Notes under the pieces: model-generated | Databases searched by the model: none | The model's input: the letters and a program-made list of their open reading frames with translations, nothing else | Told to the model about the DNA's origin: nothing | Assembly (NCBI GenBank): GCA_002099365.1 | Contig: MSED01000004.1 | Location: 1,922,001-1,986,000 of the forward strand | DNA from: Phialophora verrucosa | Lineage: Eukaryota; Ascomycota; Eurotiomycetes; Chaetothyriales; Herpotrichiellaceae | Length of the DNA: 64,000 nucleotides | Direction of reading: 5' to 3' | In this document: positions 45,094 through 55,399 of the stretch, piece by piece | Layout: every line of letters begins with the position of its first letter | Position numbering within the stretch: the first letter of the stretch is position 1 | Translations under genes and position numbers: made by a program

Positions 45094-46296
45094 TTAGAAT
45101 TTGAACACCTGCTCCTTTGTGTACCCTAGTTCCTTCAGGATGCCCGACAACTCGCCCTGATCCTGAGGACTGACCTTGGGGCCGCTGACTGCCTTGTACA
45201 AGCCTGGGGGCCCACAGACGAAGATCTTGATGTTCTCGGTCTTGGGGTCCGGAATCACCTCTTTCAACAGTTCCTTGGTGATGAAGCCTTTGCCATAGGG
45301 CCATGACTCCGGGGGGTTGTCCAGGGTGTAGAATACTCGGAAGCGCTGCGGGAACTCGTTCTCAAGGTCAGAGAGTTCCTTTTTGAGCAAGATGTCTTCT
45401 TCCTTGATGTTGCCAAAGATGAGTGACACCTTGGTCTTATCCTCTGGGTTCTTCGTGATGGCGCGGATGAGCTGATACATAGGTGTTATTCCCGTGCCGC
45501 CTGAAATGAGTGTGATATGGCTGTGCTTGTTCGGGGACCATGGGTATTTCGGAATGGGGCCCTTGAAGCTGAGCGTGTCGCCTTCTTTCAGGCTGTGGAT
45601 GTGTTCCGACATGGGACCTTTGGGGTAGACTTTGACAAGGAGCTCCAGATAGCCGCGGGCGTCTGGGAGCGTGTGAGTTGGTTGAAGAGAGAGAGAGAGT
45701 GTGGACAGGGCAGGTACCTTCATCGTTGATGGGAGTATAAGGCCTGATCACGGGCTTTTCTTCGTTCTCTGGCTTGAATTTCGTGATGATAGCAGCTTCG
45801 AGGCGTCAACGTCAATTACACTTCCACTGAGATCCCGGCGTGCTCCAACTTACAAGCAACACTGAGTCCCGAGACGTGCTCCTCGTCAGGCAATGCAAAT
45901 TTGAACCTCTTTGTGTTATGGTTATAGGGAATGATCTCCTTGAGCTTCAGATCAACGAATCCCTGCTCTCCACCGGTGAAGGTCTTGCCCGGAGCTTCCT
46001 CCTTCTGCTTGTTGATGTTCTTTTGGTCGTCGGTTGATTGCGAGGGCGGGCCATCGGATTTGGAGGTCTTGCTGGACGAGCCTAGGAAATTGTAGCCCAG
46101 GATGCCTGTGCCAATGGCAGCCGCGCCGACGATATACGGCGTTGATGAGGACTTGGGGGCTTGTGCTTCGGAGGCGTAACCGCGGAAGCTCTGCGCAACG
46201 GAGTGAGCGTATGTTCAGTGATCAGCTATGAGAGACCGAGGCTTTCCATACCTGACGGGCAGGCCCGCAGACCCTCAGAACAGATCTTGCAAACAT
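45094..46296 (-). CDS. mcr1: NADH-cytochrome b5 reductase 2 (MCR1), mitochondrial
   Basis: FAD enzyme of the mitochondrial outer membrane/intermembrane space that reduces cytochrome b5 or ascorbyl radical with NADH. Model complement(join(45094..45662, 45718..45795, 45854..46190, 46252..46296)), 342 residues; introns 61, 58 and 55 nt with phases 0, 1, 1. N-terminal presequence MFARSVLRVCG, a hydrophobic anchor (TPYIVGAAAIGTGILGY, about residues 32-48), linker, then the reductase: FAD motif RPYTP, phosphate/FMN-fold YLELLVKVYPKGPMSEHI, GPIPKYPW, NADH motif GGTGITPMYQLI and CGPPGLYKAVSG; ends EQVFKF. All landmarks of an active enzyme are present. Confidence 0.95.
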
Positions 46297-46586
46297 GATG
46301 GATCGGAAGAAGGAGAATGGCAAAAGGACGGCCGGGTAGGAGAGCGAAGGGCGGAGTTGAAAATAATGTGAGATCGAGTTGAAATGGGGAGATGCGGCGA
46401 TTGCGTCAATTGGGATCTGAATCCCGCCTGTAGCTCCTGTATCGCGCAACCAATTGAATGGCTTGCCCAGGAGGGAAGCGTTCAAGCTTGCACAGTCCGT
46501 AAATGATACAGAGTCGGTGTTCTGGATTTTATTTCAAGACCATGAATCGTGAGCCATGTCTTCAGGACATCAATTAAAACCCCATT

Positions 46587-48680
46587 CTACAGCTCAAGCT
46601 CCTCCTCATCGTGGCCCTGGTGGCCAACACTTCTCAAGGGGACTGCATCCCATTCGCTGACGTCGTTGTCGAGAATCGCGAGTCTCGCAGCGCGGTAGGC
46701 ATCAACTCTTGCTTGCTTTCTTTGGGACTTCTCGACGTGACTCTTTGGAGACCTGTGCCCAGACATCATCATAGCTCCAGAGCCGCCTTGAGGATCCTGA
46801 TCTCCTTGGCCATCCTTGACATGTACCTCCTTGCTAAAATCCAGTGGCTGGTCAGGTTGACTGTCAAATGCCGACGATGAAAGAGGCTGACTATCAAAGT
46901 CATCGCACGAGGTATTGCCGTCAAGTCTAGCCTGATATTGCCGGTTGGCCTTCTCTATGATCTGAAGGTGAAGATCTGCTGGAATATCCATATTCTCTTC
47001 CTTGACCAGCTTCAAAGGCGACTGCGTATCTTCTGGCTCGCTTGCTTTGATAGGAGAGGTGAAGACAACCGGGCTTGAAGGCTCATCGTCACGAGCATTG
47101 TGGGACGGGGTCCTTTGAGAGTCGTCGTCATCATCGTCGTCTCGTCTCCTCTTACCCCGACCGCTGTTGAGTATTACTCCATCGTGCACTTGCAATTCCG
47201 CGACGATATCCCGTGTCTCCTGATCATAATAAAATATCTGCTCCGAACAGAGATCTCCGAAGAGAGCTTCCATACTAAGGTCTTCTGACCATGTTTCTGG
47301 ACTCACGGTGCAGGGGCAGATATCCTTCGGCCTGAATACCCCGACGAGATGCCGAAGCTCGTGATATGAGGAATGGCGGGAATACGGGAAATGAATTGTG
47401 TTCTCGTGAGCAATGGGCTCTGACTGTTTGTTCGAAGGTGCGCTTTGGGGAATCGGTGAATGCGTCTCCTTGAACCTTTTTGATATCAAGGTCATGAAAT
47501 CTCCAAGCTTGATGGAATCGTCGTCTTCAACTTTCACCTCATCAACTTCATCAAGAATCAGGGACAGGTCATGGCCGACTCTAGGCTGCCATAGTGCCTG
47601 CACTATTTTCGACCTGATTTCCTCCCCGTCGGCGTATGAGGCACAAAATGCCAACAGTTGCGCGATGTTGGCGTTATCCTCCATCGTAAGTTGCGCCTTT
47701 GGATAAAGGTCTCTCCAGCCACCTCCAGCCCCGAGTTCTCTAATCTCGCTACCATCCGTGAGCCTCGAAATGATAGGGCTAACCCACACAACATTCTTGG
47801 CTCTTTTGATTTGGGAATGACAGTCAAGGCCTGGCTCGCAGCTGTGAATCCTCGCGGTCTTGTCGTCGGTGAGGCAACCGGGTAATCGACTATTGCCCAG
47901 CGTAAATCCCGTGAGTGCGACACTCTCGTAATCATCTCCGTCACGAAATATCCCCAGCTGGTAATCATTCACGTGAATCTGTGATTCCAGGAATGTGGAT
48001 AAAGCAACCCAGACTCTTTCATAACCTAGCGTCCATGCCCGGAAGTAGAAGGTTGTGTCGCGAGGGTATTGGGCGACTTTTTCGAGAAGTTCCCGCAATC
48101 CCTCGGCTTTGGTGGGGAAGTCCTTGTATGGCTCGTCATGGGTAGCGAAGGTGGTATCAAGGTAGAGGCAGTCAAGGCGTTTAAGATCGCAAGCATAGGG
48201 CAGAACGATCGGGTTTTGGACGATTGAATTCACCCACCAAGGTTCAGCCCTGACGTCGCCAGTGTAGAGAATGGCTTTGCCATCACCTTCGATCATGAAC
48301 ATTACAGCCCCAGGGCAATGATTGGCATCTAGCAAAGTCACCCGAATGGTCGATCTCGGGTCCAATTCAATTTCAGTAGCAGTATTCAAAGGCACTGCTC
48401 GGAGGAGATTCTTCAGATGCTTGTACTGCTGCTTCCGCGCCTCGAGGATGCCTTTTGCAAAGTTGATCCGGTGAGGATACTTTTCCATCTTCAGCAGGAT
48501 GCGCTTCGTAGTCGCTGAGCAGTAGACAAAAGGCATCTTTACTGACTCCAAGCCGGTCAGATGGTCACTGTGGACATGGCTGAGAAACAATGCGGCAGGC
48601 GGAGGTTTGCCGGGATGATTCCTGAAGTAGTCAATCCTGATAGTAGGGAATTCCTTGACAAGGCCATCAAATGTCGACAT
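46587..48680 (-). CDS. SNM1/Artemis-type DNA repair nuclease (metallo-beta-lactamase/beta-CASP)
   Basis: DNA cross-link or end-processing nuclease, nuclear. 697 residues, one exon. Metallo-beta-lactamase signature HVHSDHLTG (His35, His37, Asp39, His40), DANHCPGAVMF and YTGDVRAEPWW supply the metal ligands; a beta-CASP/DRMBL part follows up to about residue 480 (HFPYSRHSSYHELRHLV is the DRMBL-like end). The C-terminal 220 residues are disordered and acidic with a basic patch (GKRRRDDDDDDD), a likely nuclear signal. The architecture fits Artemis (DCLRE1C) more than Pso2, since no N-terminal zinc finger is present. The ATG at 48678-48680 starts close to the catalytic fold, as expected. It lies 290 bp upstream-side of MCR1 on the same strand. 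Confidence 0.9.
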   Translation of the reverse strand: MSTFDGLVKEFPTIRIDYFRNHPGKPPPAALFLSHVHSDHLTGLESVKMPFVYCSATTKRILLKMEKYPHRINFAKGILEARKQQYKHLKNLLRAVPLNTATEIELDPRSTIRVTLLDANHCPGAVMFMIEGDGKAILYTGDVRAEPWWVNSIVQNPIVLPYACDLKRLDCLYLDTTFATHDEPYKDFPTKAEGLRELLEKVAQYPRDTTFYFRAWTLGYERVWVALSTFLESQIHVNDYQLGIFRDGDDYESVALTGFTLGNSRLPGCLTDDKTARIHSCEPGLDCHSQIKRAKNVVWVSPIISRLTDGSEIRELGAGGGWRDLYPKAQLTMEDNANIAQLLAFCASYADGEEIRSKIVQALWQPRVGHDLSLILDEVDEVKVEDDDSIKLGDFMTLISKRFKETHSPIPQSAPSNKQSEPIAHENTIHFPYSRHSSYHELRHLVGVFRPKDICPCTVSPETWSEDLSMEALFGDLCSEQIFYYDQETRDIVAELQVHDGVILNSGRGKRRRDDDDDDDSQRTPSHNARDDEPSSPVVFTSPIKASEPEDTQSPLKLVKEENMDIPADLHLQIIEKANRQYQARLDGNTSCDDFDSQPLSSSAFDSQPDQPLDFSKEVHVKDGQGDQDPQGGSGAMMMSGHRSPKSHVEKSQRKQARVDAYRAARLAILDNDVSEWDAVPLRSVGHQGHDEEELEL

Positions 48681-50006
48681 TGCTGTCTCCTACGACTCGA
48701 AGATGAGAGTCCGGCAAGGCAGCTCATACCTAATGAACGTGGATGCCTGCCCGGTACAACGAGGATCTTTGTGCCGATGATGCTGGAGCAAGCCTCGTTC
48801 TGTGTTAACATCCAGTAGTATGCAGACAGGCACCGTTATTTCTTATTGACGGCCGCCTGCAAGGCTGCGATTTCTGCCACAACCCCCAGACTCGATATCA
48901 AGCCGATCCCGAAGAGGTGGTTCTATTCCGCGTCGCGGCTTGAAACAGGCGACCAGTCAACAGGCCTCTTGGGAAAGCTTCCCCGGCCAGCAGAAGGCGT
49001 GACCTGCAGGGACCTGTTTGACCCGAGGATGGGGGCTGTCGGGGCTGTCGCGTCGGAAGCGCCGGCAGAAATACATAGGATGTAGAGACTCGGCCACGCA
49101 GACACAACAGTGTAATAGGCAGCTGCTCATTTGTTAGTTTGAACCCAACTGGGCTTGACACGGAGACACGGAGACTCTGGCTGACCTGACCACCTGACGC
49201 ACAGGAAAAGCGGGTGCGGCCGTTGTGAAGGACACGGACTTGGTTCACACAGTTTGTGAAGCAGTCAAAGCTACTAACCCGTTCCCTGGTAGATAGTGAG
49301 TTGGCAGGTCCAGTCAAATCAAGGTGAGTGACCAACGGAAGAGTCTGCCAACGCACGATGTTGTTGCTGCCAGATTTCGCATCAAGTCTCACTTGGGGTT
49401 GCCTTTCTTCATCTCCAGCATCTCTGAGTTTGATTGCCGCATGAACTGTAGCCGCTGTGTCAGTTGACGCCTTGGACGCTGGCAAGCTCGGTAAGCATCG
49501 TCAGCGGCGGCACCAGCGGGGTCAAAGACTGAGCGCATTTGGCGTAGTCGTACCTGAAGCTAAAAACACGATCATCACGGAGTGCATCCTTCATCCCTGC
49601 AGGCTTAGGCTGTCCAGCCTAGAATCTGGCGGACTCTCTTGCATTCCATCCAAACTTCAATCCTCAACAAACTCCTCAGCTTACCACAAGAGCACTCGCC
49701 TCACAAACTCCTTCAAGCCACTATTTACACCCTCTTGCCGCACCCAACAATCTTAGATCCCTCCGCCACCGGCCGCCGATACATTTGCCCTGCTCACTTC
49801 GCTCCTGTCTCAACCCTCTGGAGTTCTAACCACCTTCCGACCTCCAAGCCTCGGTGGCCGATCCTATCCCACCTACCGAACCACTTTGCGTGCGAGGGAG
49901 AAACGAATTGCTCGTTCTCGAGCGGGTGAAAATTTACTGGTCACACGAAATTCCCCCTTAAGATTGGGAGTCGTCCCTGTCACTATCCGGGCTGGGACAA
50001 CCCAAT
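48681..50006. other. 1.3-kb intergenic region, divergent
   Basis: Between the nuclease gene and the next gene on the plus strand. The last 400 bp are C/T rich like a fungal leader. A frame from 49886 (arginine-rich, LRLGVVPVTIRAG) overlaps the next start in another frame and could be an unresolved 5' exon. No gene called. Confidence 0.5.
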
Positions 50007-50885
50007 ATGAGGAAACCATCTATTCCAGAATTGATCTACCAAAAGACCTTTCCCAAGCCGAAGCAGGGCGATCCAGTCTCATTCTATGCACACGTCCAAC
50101 GCTACATTGTGGGTGAGGTCCGTATCGAAGTGCAGAATTTCTATGGCGCCCTCGATACCCTAGAAGCCCAATATCCAGGTCTCGATTATTGCTTTCCGCC
50201 TCATCGCCGCCGACTATCGAGATATCCCTGGCATAGACGCCTGTTCCGTGTGTTCGATGAACTAGGCTTGACCGGTGATGAGATCTTGAACTTGTGCCAG
50301 TGGGAGGGTACCAGAGCTGCGAAGGAAAGATATGAGCGAGAGGCAGGAGTGCAAGTAAGGACAACCACCGCCGACGATGTTGTGGCAGCGCCACCTGGGA
50401 ATGGCCCAGTCGCATTCTTTGAGGATATGTCCCGGCCAGCATCCGTCGACACGACATCTTTCAGCAATCATACCTTGGCCGCAGCTCTAGAGAAAGAGGA
50501 AGACAAGTCAGACGACGTTGAAGACTCTCCGTCACCGCCCGAGAACGACATTATCGGCCTGCTACGGAACGCGATACAAACTCGCCTCCGAGGGGACTCT
50601 GTGTCTTTCAACCACGCTCGGGAGCAATGGCTGAAGGACATCTTGGACCACTGTGACGAGATTGACGTGGATGCAATCATGGCTGCAATCCAGACACTCG
50701 AGCCAGAGACCTTTGGGATTCCCCAGCAAGCAGATGAGGCGCATGATGTTATTTCACGCTCACCAACTCCTCAATCACCGGCACTGAATTACGGGACCAC
50801 CACTCCTCTCGATCGGGCAGTAGCCGATCTCCGTCGCGTTCAGTCACTCTTCCTCCAGAGATCACAGACAGAAGCCGCGAGGTGA
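50007..50885 (+). CDS. uncharacterised fungal protein
   Basis: 292 residues in one exon; I do not recognise a family. Residues 1-110 look folded and could be a small helical domain (SIPELIYQKTFPKPKQGD, RIEVQNFYGALDTLEAQY, HRRLFRVFDELGLTGDEIL, NLCQWEGTRAAKERYE). The middle is Asp/Glu/Ser/Pro rich. A second helical block (GLLRNAIQTRLRGDSVSF, EQWLKDILDHCDEID) and a C-terminal helix (AVADLRRVQSLFLQRS) follow. Coding character is supported by length and by amphipathic helices; a missing 5' exon is possible. Confidence 0.65.
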   Translation: MRKPSIPELIYQKTFPKPKQGDPVSFYAHVQRYIVGEVRIEVQNFYGALDTLEAQYPGLDYCFPPHRRRLSRYPWHRRLFRVFDELGLTGDEILNLCQWEGTRAAKERYEREAGVQVRTTTADDVVAAPPGNGPVAFFEDMSRPASVDTTSFSNHTLAAALEKEEDKSDDVEDSPSPPENDIIGLLRNAIQTRLRGDSVSFNHAREQWLKDILDHCDEIDVDAIMAAIQTLEPETFGIPQQADEAHDVISRSPTPQSPALNYGTTTPLDRAVADLRRVQSLFLQRSQTEAAR

Positions 50886-51294
50886 GATGATTTCCACGCA
50901 AATTGATTCCTGCATTCCCTTTGTCATTAATTTGGGAGCTTGCCATCTGGGGTGAGGGCAGACGAGCTCTGGGAGGCATGTTTGGATTTTTTGCATGAAT
51001 ACCACAAAAGTTGCGGAGTACAAAGCATGGCGTCTTGGATGATGAGCGATTAAGGCCAGGTGCATAATCTTTTGGCGTTGGGCAGGTTCGAAACGACGTA
51101 CGCGCCCCTGGTATGCTAGGCAAGCAGAGCAATGGAGGAACACAACGATCATCAGGGTATGGGTAAAGGCAACAACTCCGGTATGAGCCGGCTTAAGGAG
51201 CGAATTCAGGATCAGCAAGGGACGGGCAAGGGATTATCACATATCTTACAGAAACTCACCCCTTCTGCCTCTTTCCACCTTGTCGTCTTTGACA
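50886..51294. other. intergenic, convergent
   Basis: 409 bp between two convergent stops. Nothing recognised. Confidence 0.6.
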
Positions 51295-52422
51295 TCAACT
51301 CGCAGTATTCTTCTTGACCACCCCTCTCGCGAATTCGCCAAAAGTTAGCCCGGTTTTCAGATCAACCACCTCATCGAGATTCGGCTGCGTAAACACGGCC
51401 AGGGTATTCCTCGCTATCCTGCCCTTCCCCTCCACCCTATTGGCATCTACACCGCGCACAAAGTGCGGCACCGCTTTGAATCTCCCGTCCGTAATGAGTT
51501 CCAACGCTTCTCCCGTCTGAAACGCCAGCGCCCCACGGGGGATGGCGACCTTGTGAATTTCCTGGCTCCGCGACAGAATGTACAAACCCGATGACGGATC
51601 GGGGCTCGACGGCAGTTCGTCCAATTGCTCAGAGCACTCGTCAAGGAACATAGCGGACGTGAGGCCCGTGAGGCACCCGTGGTCGAGGTGCGTGCTGCAC
51701 CACGAGTCGTCAATCTCCTTCAGTGGTTCCTTCTCGCTGTTCGATGTGGTGCCATTGACGAGCTCGTCACCACCCCCGCTCTCCGTTCCGGGCGAGGGTT
51801 CGGCCGGGAAATAATGCAAAAGCCTGGCCTTTGTGGTCTCGCTCTGCTGGACCATCCTCTCCAGATAACCGCTCTCGTAGCCGTCAATCTCGCTCTCCGC
51901 GAAGAGATCGCACGCTCTGGCCACCAGAACGGCCGTGTCAATGATCAGCTTTATCAGTTCCTCGGCGTCGGCCCTGAACCCCGGCACCGACCCCCCCGCG
52001 TCATCAGCGGCTTCCGGCGGCCACACATTCGGAGCAGTGTATTCTTCAAAGCCTGGGAATTTGGCCCCGTCGGCGCCATCGAGCGTCCCGTCCTTGTAGA
52101 ACGCGCAGTTGATGTAGTAGCTCCCCTTTGCGATGTCGACGATGCCGGGCCTCAAGGTCTCGACGCCATGGGACCACCCGACCAAGTATTTTGCCGAAGG
52201 CTTGGTGAGCGAGGCGAGCGTCGGAGGGGGAAGGTGGGCGATGCGGGATGCGTTGCCGAGGACGCGCTGGCGGAGCGGCGCGAACTTGTCGGGCAGGCCT
52301 GTCACCACGAGGATGCCCAGGGAGGAGGGGCCGAATGCCGACAAGAGCGTCGAGAAGGGGACGGTACCCTGCTGGAGGTCCGAGAGGGAGACCGTCACGG
52401 GTGTTGCGTGCGTGAATTTCAT
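51295..52422 (-). CDS. 2-oxoglutarate/Fe(II)-dependent oxygenase, isopenicillin N synthase-like
   Basis: Non-heme iron oxygenase of the DIOX/IPNS-like group; substrate unknown. 375 residues, single exon. N-terminal DIOX-like part (SLGILVVTGLPDKF) and jelly-roll core. Iron ligands: HxD in CSTHLDHGCLTGL (His245, Asp247) and the distal His320 in AVPHFVRG; 2-oxoglutarate-binding Arg is probably Arg338 in RIARNTLAVF. The ends MKFTHATPVTVSLSDL and FARGVVKKNTAS look natural. The gene is visibly more GC rich than its surroundings, with long disordered insertion (GTESGGGDELVNGTTS) around residue 210-230. No biosynthetic neighbours are present. Confidence 0.88.
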   Translation of the reverse strand: MKFTHATPVTVSLSDLQQGTVPFSTLLSAFGPSSLGILVVTGLPDKFAPLRQRVLGNASRIAHLPPPTLASLTKPSAKYLVGWSHGVETLRPGIVDIAKGSYYINCAFYKDGTLDGADGAKFPGFEEYTAPNVWPPEAADDAGGSVPGFRADAEELIKLIIDTAVLVARACDLFAESEIDGYESGYLERMVQQSETTKARLLHYFPAEPSPGTESGGGDELVNGTTSNSEKEPLKEIDDSWCSTHLDHGCLTGLTSAMFLDECSEQLDELPSSPDPSSGLYILSRSQEIHKVAIPRGALAFQTGEALELITDGRFKAVPHFVRGVDANRVEGKGRIARNTLAVFTQPNLDEVVDLKTGLTFGEFARGVVKKNTAS

Positions 52423-53079
52423 TGCGACGCTACAGGAGGGCCACGGCGCAGGTATATCGAGGGTGTTGTCGCCTGTGGGAGAAATAATATATCGTGTGGC
52501 GAAGAAGGCTGATGGTAAAAGGTCCTTACTGTAACCTAGTTCACCGCGGGGAGGTCACCTTGGCAGGACATATGTCCGGAGGGTCATATTGCTGCCCCTC
52601 GTGTTCGATAGACATAGAAAAGAGAAATGCCGCCCTCCTCGCCTGCGGCGGTCCTGAGCGACATTTCTTCCCATGGGTGGTGGTGTGAAATGCAACATTG
52701 TTTATCCTTTTTACCCCACAGTGGGACGGGGAGGCTCCAAGGGCGGATCGTGATGGAGTCGTAAGCAAAGCCTTCGGCGAGCTCCGGACGATCAAGCTTG
52801 GGGGATGGGGTTCGCAGGATGTCCGAGTAGTGTGGGAGTCCCTAGGGTGCCGAGCTGAGAAAAGCGGTGCTGGATCATGAACGCCACATCATATTGCTTC
52901 TTCCTTGTCCTGTGCACCGTGTAAATGCGAATCCAAGATGCTGTGTACTCGGCGGAAGAGGATGAGATGCTGTATTATGCATTATCTACAGGCCGTCCAA
53001 CGAACCACAAACCACGAACCATCAACCATTCATGCCTCGCTTGCTAATGACGACTAATTCACATCCCGACCGCGGTTTC
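52423..53079. other. intergenic region
   Basis: 657 bp upstream of the oxygenase gene. Only short frames; holds its promoter by position. Confidence 0.55.
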
Positions 53080-53820
53080 TCAACCTCGCTTTCCATACGT
53101 TTCCTTCAAATATGACTCCAATTCGGCCTGATAGCGACTCGTCCTTGATGATTTCCAGTTTTTGCTCTCTGGTTCCGTACGGGATTGTGGATCCAGCTCT
53201 TCATAGACTGACCGACGCCTTCTCTGCTGGCAGTCGCCCGCCGATTGATGGTTGCTGCTGTTTTTGCTCCGCTCGGGTTCAAAGTCTCTTTGAAAGGGCC
53301 GACTGGACTGCTGCGCCTGTGGTGTCGGATGGTCTCCGTTGCCTTCACAGATCTCTTCGGTCGTGTTTGACTCGAACACGCCGGTTGCACCGAGGAAGAC
53401 ACAGCGATTCCAGTATGGATCGTTTCTCGTGTTCTGATCCATCGGCCCACCGCGCCGCATCGGTCGTAGGAGTTTCGCGGCCGATGAGCACCGCGCACAG
53501 TATTTACCGGCACATCCAAACGTTGGTCGGCTGGGGCCAGGTCGAGGGTGTAGGACGGCAATGCGACTAAAAAAGCAAGGGCACGTATGCCAAGTTGTGC
53601 GTTTGTAGAGCTTCAGCGATGGTAGCGATAGAGGCTTCGGCTGGCTGTCGGTGTCACCTGGCCGGGTTCCAGGAGACTGATATGGACGTTTGGACAGGTA
53701 TGAGAACAGAATCTTTGCGTCTGTGGACGAGTCTGTAGTTGAATTACGTGTAGCAGAGGAACTTGAGGCTGCGACGGAGTGGAGGACAAAGGGACAGAGG
53801 GGCACGAGAAGATTACACAT
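53080..53820 (-). CDS. doubtful ORF, hypothetical
   Basis: An open frame of 246 codons with no family resemblance. The first 120 residues have random-looking composition; the last 120 are hydrophilic and charged (YEELDPQSRTEPES, SRYQAELESYLKETYGKRG) and end like a natural helical C-terminus. Upstream on the same strand an ATG (MSAWRKK...) is followed by a GTAAGT site, so a spliced gene may end here with only the 3' part of the ORF coding. I cannot resolve the exons. Confidence 0.25.
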   Translation of the reverse strand: MCNLLVPLCPFVLHSVAASSSSATRNSTTDSSTDAKILFSYLSKRPYQSPGTRPGDTDSQPKPLSLPSLKLYKRTTWHTCPCFFSRIAVLHPRPGPSRPTFGCAGKYCARCSSAAKLLRPMRRGGPMDQNTRNDPYWNRCVFLGATGVFESNTTEEICEGNGDHPTPQAQQSSRPFQRDFEPERSKNSSNHQSAGDCQQRRRRSVYEELDPQSRTEPESKNWKSSRTSRYQAELESYLKETYGKRG

Positions 53821-55399
53821 GCTGAATTCCGAGGTCGTAGTAAGGCTGAAGTTGTACGGAGCTCGATGGAAGCAGTCGATGGCAACCTTGAGAGTAGCAG
53901 TAGGACAACAACAATTTCAACACAACAACGTTCATGACCGACAGCGAGGTGTACTTACACTTTTCTTTCTCCAGGCAGACATGACAACCATGGGCCACAA
54001 GAACTTTGGAAGAAGGCCGCACGGATGACAAAGGCAGGAAAGCGAACTGATGATGGCCAAAGGACCGCATATGGAGCATGCTGATTGGGCTAATCGGCGA
54101 GGCAAGGCAACAGATGGCTGGAGGCTCGGGACACGGTTGGACGCTCTCAGCCTCAAACTGCCCTGCATGGCAAGCATCTTGTGACGATCTTGCGTTGATG
54201 TGAGAGCACCACGCCGCCAGACCACTGGGAGTCATATCCAGTGTCTGTTCTAACCCAGAGGCGCGCACGTGGGGGAGTCGGAGGGAGTAGAGCGAATTTC
54301 AACAAGTCAAATCTTCTTGAAGCACCAGAGGTCAACAAGATGAGTCACCCCTTCGAACACATGATTTGGATTCCTGGCTTCGTATTTAGTCTGCAATGAG
54401 AGTAAAGGGAAGGCCTAAGTCGTCGAGGTAATGAAAACGGATAAATCTATGCTGTGTCAAGGAAAAGGTTAGAAGCTGTGAGGAGGAGAGACTGGCGCCG
54501 AATGCGTTCATACATAGTATCCTACAGAAGCGCTGTTCTTATCTGACAGTGGCACCAAATCAACTTTCTCGGTCTGCAGCGCGGACGTCATGTAGCACAG
54601 TCTGTTCGAGTACTATACCTGTCGGATTCGCCGTCCAGTTCTCAATCTTTCCCATCCAGAGGATCAAGATTGCATCCTGTATCTCCTGCTTGCCTCTTGG
54701 CCACGAATGTACAGACTCGCGCCCCCGTCGGTTGGCGGCGGGATGCTTGCGCAATGCGGACGGCAAGCCCACGCTTGTTTGCTTAGATTGCGGCATCTGC
54801 CCTGGCCGGCCAATAACAGTGCCTAACCCGCCTTTTTTACGCCCTCCTAATGGGGCAGGTAGAGCTCAAGGTTGCATCTGACTTTCAAAGAAGCTTCCCT
54901 TGCCACTTCCTCACAGCTTGTTCCTAGCTTTATCACCCCAATGCTCCATGAGAAATATCTCCGGAGAGACGTCGATCTTCCAACGACTGCTTCGACGCTT
55001 AGCCTCAATCTAGAAGCTGATGAGCCCTCGTCCAATCCCCTCCCCAGGCGGGATACCTCGGGTTCTGGTTCATTATGTGCCGCCAACCTAATGCAAGGGC
55101 TAGCGATCCTGTGAGAGCTTCAATGGCACCTTGATGCTTGACTATCTATCGGAGCTGCCTCAAAATGGCAGACATGATGTTGGTGCTGTTGCTAATGACG
55201 TCTCCGCTTCGCGAGGTGAAACCAAAAGAACAGTCCGCAACGATGGCTACCACCCTGCCAAAGTCGTTGTATATAGCTAAGTAGTCGCCGCACTGTTTGT
55301 TGCTGCAGGAGGACCAGCTGTCCACTTTTTTTTCTAACAGTAGCTGTCGTTCGTTCTGGGCCACGGTCATCGCGTGCCTATCTGAAGGTGGTTTCAAGC
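53821..55399. other. 1.6-kb intergenic region
   Basis: No recognised gene apart from the possible short exon near 53960-53990 mentioned for the doubtful ORF. The 3' end must hold the sedolisin promoter. Confidence 0.5.

Noticed and set aside
51625..52512. 295-codon frame on the plus strand opposite the oxygenase
   Set aside because: It is the antisense shadow of a GC-rich gene with iron-ligand motifs on the other strand.
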